Shown here: piece by piece, positions 1-12,843 of the stretch
How the letters are laid out: every line of letters begins with the position of its first letter
Numbering within the stretch: the stretch's first letter is position 1
Origin: Glandiceps talaboti
Taxonomy: Eukaryota > Hemichordata > Enteropneusta > Spengelidae
DNA length: 64,000 nt
Direction: 5' to 3'
NCBI RefSeq assembly: GCF_964340395.1
Contig: NC_135555.1
Coordinates: 21,302,447 to 21,366,446, forward strand
The notes under the pieces: model-generated
What the model saw: the letters and a program-made list of their open reading frames with translations, nothing else
The model's database searches: none
What the model was told of the DNA's origin: nothing
Translations under genes and position numbers: made by a program

Positions 1-1059
1 CACCACCCCCCACCCCCGGCTGGAGAAATTGACCGGCCCCTAAGCTGTGGCAGAATTAGGTGAAATAGTGAACAATTCAGTTTAATTAATTACTGTGATA
101 TAAAATGAACTTGCACAATAAATTGAGTGTGTATATATATCTTTAATATACTTTGCAGGCAATGTTACATTTCTAGTAAGAAATCGATATCAGTACCCCG
201 GTATATCGTCAGCTATATCGATCCAAGTAAATCAAAGTAAATTACCAGAAACAGATTTTGTTGTTGCCATAGCAAACAGAAAACATACACTGGTATTTTA
301 CAAACTGAATGTAAACTTTTTGACCGATGTGTGAGGGCGCCCCATCACAATGTACCTTACAGACTACTAAACTCTAAGATGACAGCCACTGACTCTTGAG
401 AAATTCAGATGGTAGAGCTCTGACCATTATCGTGGTCTGAGAGTAGAGTGTAACACCAGATTCATCTTTCAGAAAATGCTTTTCAAACACTGATTTTGGG
501 GCTTCACTTGTGTGCTGCATTAATGAGGTTCTTGAATAATTGATTAATAGTAGATATGACGACCAAAATACACTACACCAAAAGTTCAATTTACCCACCT
601 TTACCAAACCTTTACCTTATATGTGACCCACTTAACCACCATCTCTGTCCAGGGGTAGTACGAGACACAGTACCACTTTTGACTGTCTACAACCCCCAGG
701 TGAGAGATCACCAGGGGTAAATTAAGTCAAAGGCGGACTTCATCTCATACTCGCCACATTTACACATCCTCTGCTCAAGATTTACCCCGGTGGAAAGACA
801 TGGTCAAATGTGACTTTTCGTATAGGGATAGGTCAATTAATTCTCAAAATAGCATGCATATATAAATCACATATAACCATAGTGTTTTATGAGGGATGAA
901 TCCAATGACATCCCAAGACATGTCTTGTATAGCTATCATTTACTTTCAATTTTAACTTTTTTATTATTAAGCTTGTTAATTTTCAATATATAATTAACAC
1001 CTGGTTTCTGGGTTACCTGATTTAATTAATCTTACATCACTTACGTATACTAAGGATGT
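1..1059. other. AT-rich flank with no recognised gene
   Basis: No coding exon is supported. A short stretch at about 333-376, containing gtgtgagggcgcccc and taccttacagactac, resembles in inverted orientation the small palindromic repeat at 39888-40000, so part of this flank is dispersed-repeat debris. The rest is AT-rich and probably lies at or beyond the 3' end of the minus-strand kringle gene. Confidence 0.5.
960..965 (-). promoter_or_regulatory. Candidate polyadenylation signal of the kringle/V-domain gene
   Basis: TTTATT on the plus strand reads AATAAA on the minus strand, about 330 bases after the stop codon at 1294-1296. If used, the 3' UTR would contain the whole MITE at 1067-1281. 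The hexamer is frequent by chance in AT-rich DNA. Confidence 0.3.
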
Positions 1060-1066
1060 TTTTTGC

Positions 1067-1281
1067 TCATAGGGATGTGTAGTATTTCTTAGATTGTTGT
1101 TTGCCTTATCTACAGTCACAATATGACAAAGTTTTGACTTGAGTACATTTCCCTAACACCCTTACGCAAAGAACACTTATCTTACTGTATAGAGTGTAAA
1201 TTAATACATTTGTAGTAGCAGGATTCGTGTGACGTTATCCTTAGGAAAGCAGCAATCTGAGCAATAATATCTGTCCCTTTG
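1067..1281. mobile_element. 215 bp MITE, family 1 copy 1
   Basis: A second copy lies at 40112-40325 and matches along its length, sharing blocks such as tttcttagattgttgttt and gtagcaggattcgt. The ends are inverted repeats of the form CAnAGGGnnnGTnnTATT...AGATTG. It is flanked by TTTTTGC at 1060-1066 and 1282-1288, a likely target duplication of 7-8 bp as in hAT-type elements. There is no coding capacity. It begins only a few bases past the stop codon of the kringle gene, so it probably forms most of that gene's 3' UTR. Confidence 0.7.
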
Positions 1282-1293
1282 TTTTTGCAGTGA

Positions 1294-1376
1294 TCACGTG
1301 ATATTTTCCTTACAGCAGACAGCTTCAGCATACACGTAATGTCCATTACCACCATTCACAGCTTTACATTTGTTCT
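1294..1376 (-). CDS. Exon 9: end of V-domain M3 and stop
   Basis: 83 bases, acceptor TTATTTCAG. It encodes ENKCKAVNGGNGHYVYAEAV then CCKENIT and a TGA stop (1296-1294). It supplies M3 cysteine 4 and the last CC pair. The last three residues, NIT, form a sequon at the very C-terminus. Confidence 0.8.
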
Positions 1377-4300
1377 CTGAAATAAAAAGGACATTTCGTA
1401 TCTGAACAATTATAAAAATGCAGACTTTATATCTTTCACAGTGCTATGGATTACCTATAGAAATCATATCATGGAAGAATCACCAGTCAATCCAAAATAT
1501 TTTCTAGATGTCTGTAAAAAAAAAAGAAGAATATCTATTCTCACCTTCAATATAAGCACCATCAGTTACTTTGTACGGAGTATAAACATTACAACCAGTC
1601 ATAGTCCAGCCACGATCACAGGAAACCACTGCCATGGCCCCTGTCTGACCCCCACTTCTTGGACTCTGCTTGACTGTACATTCAAGGTTTGGGGAAGCAC
1701 AGCAAGCAGCATATGCCTGTACACCTGGATGGAGGTAATATTCCAAAATGTTTTGTAGTTGAAGAGAGCAAACTGTGATTATCGATCAATCAGTCAGTCA
1801 CTCAATCAACCAAAGGTAATATATGAAGCATGTCATCTCCAAAACCATATATAGTTATGTTCAATGGGCCAGAAAGGGTCAAACCACACAGAAGGCCAGT
1901 CTTAATAAATGTGTCTTCAGTTTGTTCGTGAATGTGTTCAGGTTTGATGCTTGCCTACAATATGTCCAATGGTGAAGAATTCAAGTTTAGAAGAGCTACA
2001 CATATACACATACATAGTAGCTATAAATTGTATGTATTTTCCATCAAGTTTGTCCTTTAAATTTCTATTCACTTATTACTGGCATAGGACTTATTGTACT
2101 TGTTATAACGACTTTACTTGTACTTGTTATATTAAAGGACTTTGTCATAGGACTACTTGTACTTGTTATAAGGACTTTGTTATAGGACTTGTACTTGTTA
2201 TAAGGACTTTGTCATAGGACTACTTGTACTTGTTATAAGGACTTTGTCATAGGACTTGTACTTGTTATAAGGACTTTGTCATTGGACTTGTACTTGTTAT
2301 AAGGACTTTGTCATAGGACTACTTGTACTTGTTATAAGGACTTTGTCATAGGACTTGTACTTGTTATAAGGACTTTGTCATAGGACTTGTACTTGTTATA
2401 AGGACTTTGTCATAGGACTACTTGTACTTGTTATAAGGACTTTGTCATTGGACTTGTACTTGTTATAAGGACTTTGTCATAGGACTACTTGTACTTGTTA
2501 TAAGGACTTTGTCATTGGACTTGTACTTGTTATAAGGACTTTGTCATAGGACTACTTGTACTTGTTATAAGGACTTTGTCATAGGACTTGTACTTGTTAT
2601 AAGGACTTTGTCATAGGACTTGTACTTGTTATAAGGACTTTGTCATAGGACTACTTGTACTTGTTATAAGGACTTTGTCATTGGACTTGTACTTGTTATA
2701 AGGACTTTGTCATAGGACTTGTACTTGTTATAAGGACTTTGTCATTGGACTTGCTGTACTTGTTATAAGGACTTTGTCATTGGACTTGCTGTACTTGTTA
2801 TAAGGACTTTGTTATAGGACTTGTACTTGTTATAAGGACTTTGTCATAGGACTACTTGTACTTGTTATAAGGACTTTGTCATAGGACTACTTGTACTTGT
2901 TATAAGGACTTTGTCATAGGACTTGTACTTGTTATAAGGACTTTGTCATAGGACTACTTGTACTTGTTATAAGGACTTTGTCATAGGACTTGCTGTACTT
3001 GTTATAAGGACTTTGTCATTGGACTTGTACTTGTTATAAGGACTTTGTCATTGGACTTGTACTTGTTATAAGGACTTTGTCATTGGACTTGTACTTGCTA
3101 TAAGGACTTTGTCATTGGACTTGTACTTGTTATAAGGACTTTGTTATAGGACTTGTACTTGTTATAAGGACTTTGTTATAGGACTTGTACTTGTTATAAG
3201 GACTTTGTCATTGGACTTGTACTTGTTATAAGGACTTTGTTATAGGACTTGTACTTGTTATAAGGACTTTGTCATTGGACTTGTACTTGTTATAAGGACT
3301 TTGTTATAGGACTTGTACTTGTTATAAGGACTTTGTTATAGGACTTGTACTTGTTATAAGGACTTTGTCATTGGACTTGTACTTGTTATAAGGACTTTGT
3401 CATTGGACTTGTACTTGTTATAAGGACTTTGTCATTGGACTTGTACTTGTTATAAGGACTTTGTCATTGGACTTGTACTTGCTATAAGGACTTTGTCATT
3501 GGACTTGTACTTGTTATAAGGACTTTGTCATAGGACTTGTACTTGTTATAAGGACTTTGTCATTGGACTTGTACTTGTTATAAGGACTTTGTCATTGGAC
3601 TTGTACTTGTTATAAGGACTTTGTCATTGGACTTGTACTTGTTATAAGGACTTTGTCATAGGACTTGTACTTGTTATAAGGACTTTGTCATTGGACTTGT
3701 ACTTGTTATAAGGACTTTGTCATTGGACTTGTACTTGTTATAAGGACTTTGTCATAGGACTTGTACTTGTTATAAGGACTTTGTCATTGGACTTGTACTT
3801 GTTATAAGGACTTTGTCATTGGACTTGTACTTGTTATAAGGACTTTGTCATTGGACTTGTACTTGTTATAAGGACTTTGTCATAGGACTTGTACTTGTTA
3901 TAAGGACTTTGTCATTGGACTTGTACTTGTTATAAGGACTTTGTCATAGGACTTGTACTTGTTATGAGGACTTTGTCATTGGACCTGTACTTGTTATAAG
4001 GACTTTGTCATTGGACTTGTACTTGTTATAAGGACTTTGTCATTGGACTTGTACTTGTTATAAGGACTTTGTTATAGGACTTGTACTTGTTATAAGGACT
4101 TTGTCATTGGACTTGTACTTGTTATAAGGACTTTGTCATTGGACTTGTACTTGTTATAAGGACTTTGTCATAGGACTTGTACTTGTTATAAGGACTTTGT
4201 CATAGGACTACTTGTACTTGTTATAGGGATTATGTACTAATTGTACTTGTATTGGGGACTTTGTCATATAGGACTTGTACTTGTTATAAGGACTTTGTCA

Positions 4301-4742
4301 TTAGACTTGTACTTGTTATAAACACTTAGGACTGTGATAGCTAGGACTTAGACTTGTTATATTAAAGGACTTTGTCATAGGACTTGTTGTACTTGTTATA
4401 AGGACTTTGTCCTTGGACTTGCTGTACTTGTGGACTTTGTCCTTGGACTTGTTGAACAGGCTCGTTTACCAACGAGTTCTTTTTTTTAATCTCAATGGAA
4501 ATGCACTCTTTAAAGGAAACTCTAACAATTAACACTTTCTGATTTCATTTAACAAGCCAGCCTTGATTATGCAGCGTTCTAGAACGAAGTTAGACTGACA
4601 CGCTTTGTGTGAAATGTCATATTCTTCACATGTTTTGAGTTTGTTATTCATTTTTAGTTTCGTGAAGGAAAATCTCCTCAACTTTCTTTTCCCTAGTTAC
4701 TTGTAGTCTCACAGAGGCTCTACGCATTCAATTGACTGTTTC

Positions 4743-4777
<35 letters not shown>

Positions 4778-7700
4778 GGTTATCATTTCCAACATAGAGA
4801 ACACATTTTAAAAATATCAAATAAAAAAGTCAAATAAAGAATTAAAAAGCCCGGGGACGTGAGCAAGTCTAGAAAGAAGCCTCTATTGTCAAATAATCAA
4901 ATAACAACTTCAAATGCAAAATAAACAAGTTTGGTTTCGCCGAATATCCCTTGATTATTACGATACACAGTCCTGTTCATGTATTCAAAGTCTAGTGGAT
5001 AACTAGTCTAAGTATACATACCTTTGCCGCCATTTCCATTTACTGCTTGACATTGTTGGGATATTGCGGTCGGCTTAGCACCATTCAATTCCCCCAAAGT
5101 GGTAAGAGCCATGCAACCTGTAAGTGCACACAATTAAACTAACATACATGTATATTTGTTCAGTGACTGAAACATGGCCATAACTGTCATGGTTATACCT
5201 GCTAGCCCTCAGATATGAACATGTTGGTATGAGGGCTAGCAGGTATTCACCATAGATCTTGGAGGGGGACTCCAAGATCTATAGTATGAACAACTGACGA
5301 ACAGTGTAGTGAGCAGGCTACACATGACCATATAGCACACATCAGGAGATACAATACTAGTATATACAAATAAACACACTGGGTACAAGATACTGTACTG
5401 TTACAGGAGAAATGTAGATGCCTTGGTGTTTCACTCACGAGACATGATGTTTTCTATACACACTCAGACAACTTCAAATGCAAAATAAAACAATTATGGA
5501 TGTGCCGCGCACAGTGGGGATGTAGACAAGTTACCATGTTGGTTATCAGTTGGAAAGTAAACAATGAAGTAAACAATCGTCTATTTCGAAACTTTTCAGC
5601 AGAAATCTGTTTCTACTACACTGTAAACAAATAGTATTAGTTATCACTTTTCAAACTGATGAGGTACAGCATCCCGCTGTGTGTTTTGTCTCTGTTGTTA
5701 TTAGTCATGAGTTGAATTATGTCTATCTTTGTGTTAAAAATACCATGTCTCATGAGTGAAACACCAAGGCAACTTCATTTCTCCTGTAAACAGCTGGCTT
5801 GAAGTGAATTGCATCCAGTGTATAAGTAAAAGAATATAATTTTATATGTGATAAGGAGAAGATTGTCCAGCACCTTCAAAACCCAGTTCTAGTCAACAAT
5901 TGATAAAACGACAATCATCTCTAATGAATGGTGCAAATGGTAATATTTCTGCTTCAATGCTGAAGTTACCATAACAGCAAGTTAAATGCACTTTATACTT
6001 TTGCAAAGGGCAGGGGTGTCGCAACTTTTAACTAGCCTAATGAAGCTATAAATCTCAACATTTGCAAAGTAGTGATTTAGCTAAGTTAAGTTAGCTTTTA
6101 GCTACTAGTGCGCATTATAGTAGTCTTGTGGCAAATGATGTTATGCAACATATTCTTATATTGTGGTTACCCTTTGCTTACCATAGTCATGTATCATCAA
6201 GGTAATACATGTACATGATCAAGTTAATGACATACCTGTTAAGTATGCATCCATTCCAGCGATTTTATCCATACAAGCCTTGTTAGATTCAGCACCACTG
6301 GATGTTCCTGATAGTGTTTCTGCATGGACATAGGTACAGTTCATCTGTGGCCAATTACAACATCTTGCAATAGCTTGAACACCTGACGAGAAAAGTCAAA
6401 TAGGTTCTAGCTGATTTACAAACCTTAACAAATCTATGGTGTGTGTGTGTGTATGTGTGTGTGTGTGTGTGTGTGTTTGCTTGCTTGAATGTTTTGATTG
6501 TTCCTCGGTTCCCTCTAATGCATAATACTCACTACAGAGACGTACCTCCCATTTAATTAGAAAATTAAAAATAACCCCTGGACAATGCACTGTTGATGTG
6601 CTGCTGAGATGAATAATGCAAGCAATATGGCAATATCATCAGGTATGCTTCAACAAATTTCTCATTACTCAAACTTGTGATTGCATGGAAAACAGGCAGC
6701 AAAGCATCTCCCACAAGCTAAGCATAAGGAAATTACAAAAAGCATTGTTATCTCAAAACTACTGAGCATATCTGCATATACTTTTTATACAGACCATAAT
6801 TCTACATTGAGCATTACATGGAAACATTTTATTATTTGTTGCTTGGTTACTATGGTAACCAAATTTATGAAATTCCCTCATTTAGCTAAGGTATAAGCAA
6901 TTTTCAAGAAAACAGAATGTATATGTTACTCCAAGTGGCCAATCGAAGTGCATAATCAGAAAAGAATGTAATTTTTGCCATGGTAATGAAAATGCAAAAA
7001 ATTATGAACATTCGGTTTTTGGTCGAACTACATTATCTATTAGTTACACAACACTTCAACATATTTCTAGATATCTAATGGTGTCTGATCAATGGCACTA
7101 TGAAAATCAATTTCATGGTTGCCATGGTAATCAAAGTGAGTGAGAATGGATAATCCAGACATTTTAGAAAAACAGTGTCAAATTACTCATACGTTCCATA
7201 TATACTCAGGTTTCTCTTTAGATATAGACGTCAGATGAAAATCTGTCATCAAAAGTGGCCAATGCATGCATTTATCAGAAACAAATTTTGTCATTGCCAC
7301 GGTGATGAAAAATGGCAAATATATGAAAATAAATCTGAACTTACCACAGCCTTGACCCGGTGCAGATACGTCACAGTTTTCCCATCGTGAATTGTCATCA
7401 GTAGTGTAACACCAAGTTCTATCATGATCTCTGCCTGGATTACGGCAGTAGTTGTGGTTACCAACACCATCTCCAGCATACACAACAGGTGTATAGTTGT
7501 GTTCATGTGGTGATTGTGAATCCCATCGTTGACAAGTTTTACCAGTAACAGTTCGGTGCACTCTACCTCTATAGTCGTATTGATCATCATCATTATAGCA
7601 TTCCATGTAATCTGTCAAATACATCGAATGTGAGTGTTATGCCATTTATGATTATTTGTACAGACACATAGTCAAAACATTTCAGTCTATTTTAATTTGG

Positions 7701-8409
7701 GGATAATGATTTCCGATTCTAATATTACCAATCAGGGCTAGTGAATCTATCAGGAGGTTGGATACTCCGAATGTCTGCAGGGTATATACTTGGCTCATAC
7801 GAATCGTCAATTATTTAAGATTTTAAACATATGCATATGCATTACTGAGAGCAAAACTCACATCACTATTAGAACATGGACATTTTCAAAGTGAAACGTA
7901 TTGATTGTGACTGTAAATTGAAATGGTTTAATTAATAACGAGTCTTTTTAATACTTTACTTCTATATAACAATGGTATTGAAAGATATTGTTTTTAACAA
8001 ATTACTACAACGTGTCTGTGATATGCAAGAAATGGTTTGATGTTGGTCATTAGATCCTGAAGGTCAAGGTCAAATGTCAAAGAAAGCTTACACCTGATGA
8101 TATAGGAGTAGACACTTGAGTGATGTCGATTCCCTACTGTATTAAAGTTTTTAAGTTATGCAATAGATCATGATTGTTCACTACAAATATGGCAGCCATA
8201 GAGTGAAAAGTGATATCAGCACCACAACTATTAGCAAGCATGTCTATATTTCTTTTTTTCGGTATTACCTTTACACATGATTTAAAAGAAATTGGATATA
8301 CGTAAATGCTACAAACTGTCTGCAATGTGCAAGTAATTGCTTAATTTTGATGGATAGTTGTTCCTGATTTCAACAACTAAATTAGTGTGTGCTGTTTTTC
8401 GTTATGAAC

Positions 8410-8502
<93 letters not shown>

Positions 8503-11500
8503 CGAAAAGATTCAGTAATTCGATAGACAGTAAGAGTGGCGAATTATTCAAATTACACTGATCTTCGAATACAAAGTGTTAGAAAGGAAAATAACAGCAT
8601 GAACTTACCACAGCCACGACTCGGTGCAGTTATCTCACAGTTTTCCCATCGTGTATTGGCATTAGTAGTGTAACACCAAGTTCTATCATGATCTCTGCCT
8701 GGATTACGGCAGTAGTTGTGGTTACCAATACCATCTGCAGCATATGCTGCTGGTGTGTATTCGTGTTCATGTGGTGATTGTGAATCCCATCGTTGACAAG
8801 TTTTACCTGTCACAGTTCGGTGCACTCTACCTCTATAGTCGTATTGATCATCATCATTGTAGCATTCCATGTAATCTGTCAAATACATCGAATGTGAGTG
8901 TTATGCCATTTATGATTATTTGTACAGACACATAGTCAAAACATATCAGTCTATTTTAATCTGAGGATAATGATTTCCGATAGTATTTTTCTAATGTCAC
9001 CAATCAATCAGGGCTACACTAGTGAATCTATCACGAGGTTGGATACTCCGAATGTCAGCAGATATATACTCAGCTCAAGATTTAATTAGAATCATCATAG
9101 GAATCATCAGTTATTTAGGATTTTAAATTTATGTATGGAAGGCACTTTACTGAGAAGAAAAATCACATCAATATTAGAACGTGGACATTAATTTTCAAAG
9201 TGAAACTTATTGATTGTAACTATATTGAAATAGTTTACAACATAAACTATAAGCCTGAAACAAAACGTCCTTTGGATAGACAAAAATCTCATTAACATCG
9301 CTACATTTTATCGTCTGGCTAGACAAAAATCTTACCAACATCGTTTCGTCAATCGTCTGGCGTGACAAACATCTTTACCAATATTGTGACACTTTCTTTG
9401 CGTGAGCTAAATCATCTTAGGAGATAATCGCCGAATTTATACGTCCCTTGTAAACCTATAAGGTTGGCGCATTCTTTGATATTTTTGAGACAGTCAAATG
9501 ACTAAAATGTATTAATTGTAGTTCAGTTCTTGTCGTGCCAGACGATAACATGTGAAATATTAATTAGATTTTTGTCGAGCCAGACGAGAAGATTTACAAT
9601 ATCAAAGAGATGTCAGAGAGATATTTTGTCTAGCCAGACAAAAAACTGTAGCAATGTTAGTGAGATTTGTGTCAAGCCAGACGACGTTTTGTTTCAGGGT
9701 TTATGATTTTCGTTGTTAATAATAGCAAGTCTTTGTATAGGAGACGGTCCACTTTAAATACTTTACTTCTATATAGCAATGGTTTTAAAAGAAAATAGTT
9801 TTAAACAAATTAAATAAATACTACAACGTGTATGTGATATGCAAGAAATGGTTTGATTATATGCATTAGATCCTGAAGGTCAAGGTCAAATGTCAAAGAA
9901 AGCTTACACCTGATGATATAGGAGTAGACACTTGAGTGATGTCGACTCCCTACTGTATTAAAGTTTTTAAGTTATGCAGTAAATCACGATTGTTCACTAC
10001 AAATATGGCAGCCATTGAGTGAAAAGTGATATCAGCACCACAACTATATTAGCAAACATGTCTATATTTCTTTTGTTCGGTATTACCTTTACACATGATA
10101 TAAAAGAAATTGGATATACGTAAATGCTACAAAATGTCTGCAATGTGCAAGTAATTGCTTAATTTTGATGGATAGTTGTTAGTGATTTCAACAACTAAAT
10201 TAGTGTGTGCTGTTTTTCGTTATGAACATGAGAGAGAGAGAGAGAGAGAGAGATTCTATCGTGTGTGACTAAATCCTCAATTATCCAAGCTCGAAAAGAT
10301 TCAGTAACTCGATCGATAGACAGTAAAGAGTGTAGAATTATTCAAATTACACCGATCTACGAATATCAGAACACACTATATCATGCAAAAAAACTTGGAA
10401 AGGTGTCAGAAAGGGAAACAAACAGTACGAACTCACCACAGCCTTGCCTTGGTACAGATATCTCACAGTTTTCCCATCGTGTATTGGCATTAGTAGTGTA
10501 ACACCAAGTTCTATCATGATCTCCGCCTGGATTACGGCAGTAGTTGTGGTTACCAATACCATCTCCAGCATACGCTGCTGGTGTATATTCGTGTTCATGA
10601 GGTGATTGTGAATCCCATCGTTGACAAGTTTTACCAGTAACAGTTCGGTGCACTGTACCTCTATAGTCGTATTGATCATCATCATTGTAGCATTCCACGT
10701 AATCTGTCAAATACATCGAATGTGAATGTTATGCCATTTATTATCATATGTACAGACACTTACTTTATGTGTTGGGGTCATTTTGAAAAATAAAACACCA
10801 CTTGAAGTGGGGGGGGGGTCATTTTGTTTGGAGAACACCACTTGAAGAGAGGGGGCAACAAGATAAGTGTATTTGTCACCTTGGTGCCGTGAAAATGACT
10901 CCTAGACAACTATAATTTGTCAAAATGTTCTATTGCAGAAGAGGGATACCACTACCTTACCCTCCCCATCCATATATTGCATATATGAATACGCTTTGTG
11001 TACTGTTTCTAAAAAAATAAAAAAGTCAACAATTTACCATTAAACTATAACATCGAAAAATGCAAAACCACAGCCAATTGGCTGAACTTAAACTTGGTCT
11101 TGAGATACAAAGTTACTTTTGGAATTCCGATGATGTCAAGAGAGATGAAATCAGCTGTTCTAACTGCCACATGCATCAACAGTAGCATTGTACATGAATG
11201 TACTAGTATTTAATGGTCTAAAAGTATTTACTTGAGATATAAAACTAGCCGAAAATCCATCAACAACACCCCCCCCACCACCACCACCACACACACACAC
11301 ACACTCCTCTGCTGGTAAATTTGTCATGCATCAGTCCATAATTTCGAACATTTTCCCTGTCGACTGGGGTAGAACAAGACAAATAGTAGATTGAATGAAC
11401 TTTCATCGCATCACATGTACACCCTCGCTATGGATGTATACGCTTATGGGGTTTCGACACATCTTCTCCCCTCCTTGCCGAAATACAGAAGCGTATTACA

Positions 11501-12812
11501 TCCAGAGCTACTGTTACGATCCAGAAATACCATATTCGGAATTTTGGCATATTTTACTTAAATTAACGTTAAATTCACATTTATACTAATTACTCACAAA
11601 CAGGAGCTAAGAACAGCATGATCAAATAATATGGTGATTTATCTACTAATCCTATACTAATTACATTTATCTCTAGATAACAAATGTCAAGTGTTTTGAT
11701 CAAACGACATAGATTAGTTCTAGTAAACAAGATAACTTGTTGATTATTGAATTCAGATTAATACTCAATTTTCCAATGGCGTGATCAACATTTGTCTTAC
11801 ACGTGAACAATTTACATATGGCATGATCTCGAATCCCAATCTTAAATATTCTGGTGGAAAGTTCACCGTGTCTTCTAAAACAATGAATCTAGGTGAGAGA
11901 TTATTTAATTATAACCCGTTGTGTTTACAAAAGATGACATCACCTTATTTTCAAGGTGACAACTAGAACTTATATGTTAGGGACTTGAGGAAATAAAGTT
12001 CACTCTTAGATTTTGATTGCAACTCAATTGTTGGTGTGCGGTGTCTCTCTCTCTCTCTCTCTCTGCCTGAGTGTAAGAGCATACGTGTATGTGACGATAC
12101 CTGTGTAGCTAATTCCTGACTTAGACAAGCTCGTAGATCTTGGTACCCGAGAAAGACAGTTAGAGTAGAGAATCGTTTACGTTCTGCCGATCTGCCAACT
12201 ACCATACTTAGACATTGAAACATTATATTAAGCCACCTCAGAACGTAACACTACATACACCCCTGTATGAAAAGCCCCTTAGTATCATTTACAAAAGCAG
12301 AAAATAAAAACATCTCGTGCACTGGAGATATTATGTCGTGCGCATGACTTATGGTCTGGAGCGCAGCACATGTCTCGAGCGCACGAGATGTTATCTCGAG
12401 CGCAAACACAAGATATTTCTCAAGTGCCAGACTTATTATCTCGAGCGCACGAGATGTAATGTGTTGAGCGCTCGAGAATATAAGTCGTGCGCTCGAGATA
12501 TATCTCATGCGCTTGAGATAAAAAGCGCACAAGATATGTTCTTGTTATCTCGAGAAACTCTCGAGATGTCGATATGATTTAAAGCAAAAACAAAAGTTAT
12601 GTCCTTATCTCCAGAAACCTTCTCGTTATCTCGAGATACTTTCTCGTTATACAAAAAAAATGTATGAACTGCCATATGAGGCATTCACGTTCATCGCAGG
12701 CCAGTTAATAATTTGCACTACCGTTTTTACCGACTTTCATTGACTTTGTGGTGTATTGTTTTATAGAGTTTTGAACTTCAGGGTTTTTGGATTTTTTTTC
12801 AGATTCATTAAA

Positions 12813-12843
<31 letters not shown>

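Larger units (their letters stand above)
7345..10703. repeat. Tandem duplication of kringle exon plus intron
   Basis: Three copies of the kringle exon are separated by matching introns. The stretch after the exon (gagtgttatgccatttatga), a block containing gaaggtcaaggtcaaatgtc (about 8056 and 9886), and the GA microsatellite (8412 and 10231) recur in the same order. Copy-specific changes are a 465 bp insertion at 9241-9705 and a change in GA length. High intron identity points to recent duplication. Confidence 0.9.

Noticed and set aside
2083-4447. The 32 bp array as a CRISPR-like array
   Set aside because: There are no spacers; units are directly adjacent and the setting is an intron of an animal gene.
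5247-5438. Minus-strand ORF between exons 6 and 7 of the kringle gene
   Set aside because: It covers the hairpin and part of the inverted repeat and has no V-domain cysteines.
8050-8075. Direct aggtcaaggtca motif as a nuclear receptor site
   Set aside because: It is duplicated with the intron, and similar motifs are common in repeats; no independent support.
8358-8561. Poly Glu-Arg ORF
   Set aside because: It is the (GA)n microsatellite read in frame; no gene context.
10347-10685. Second long minus-strand frames over the kringle exons
   Set aside because: They are shadows; the other frame has the kringle cysteines and the correct splice phase.
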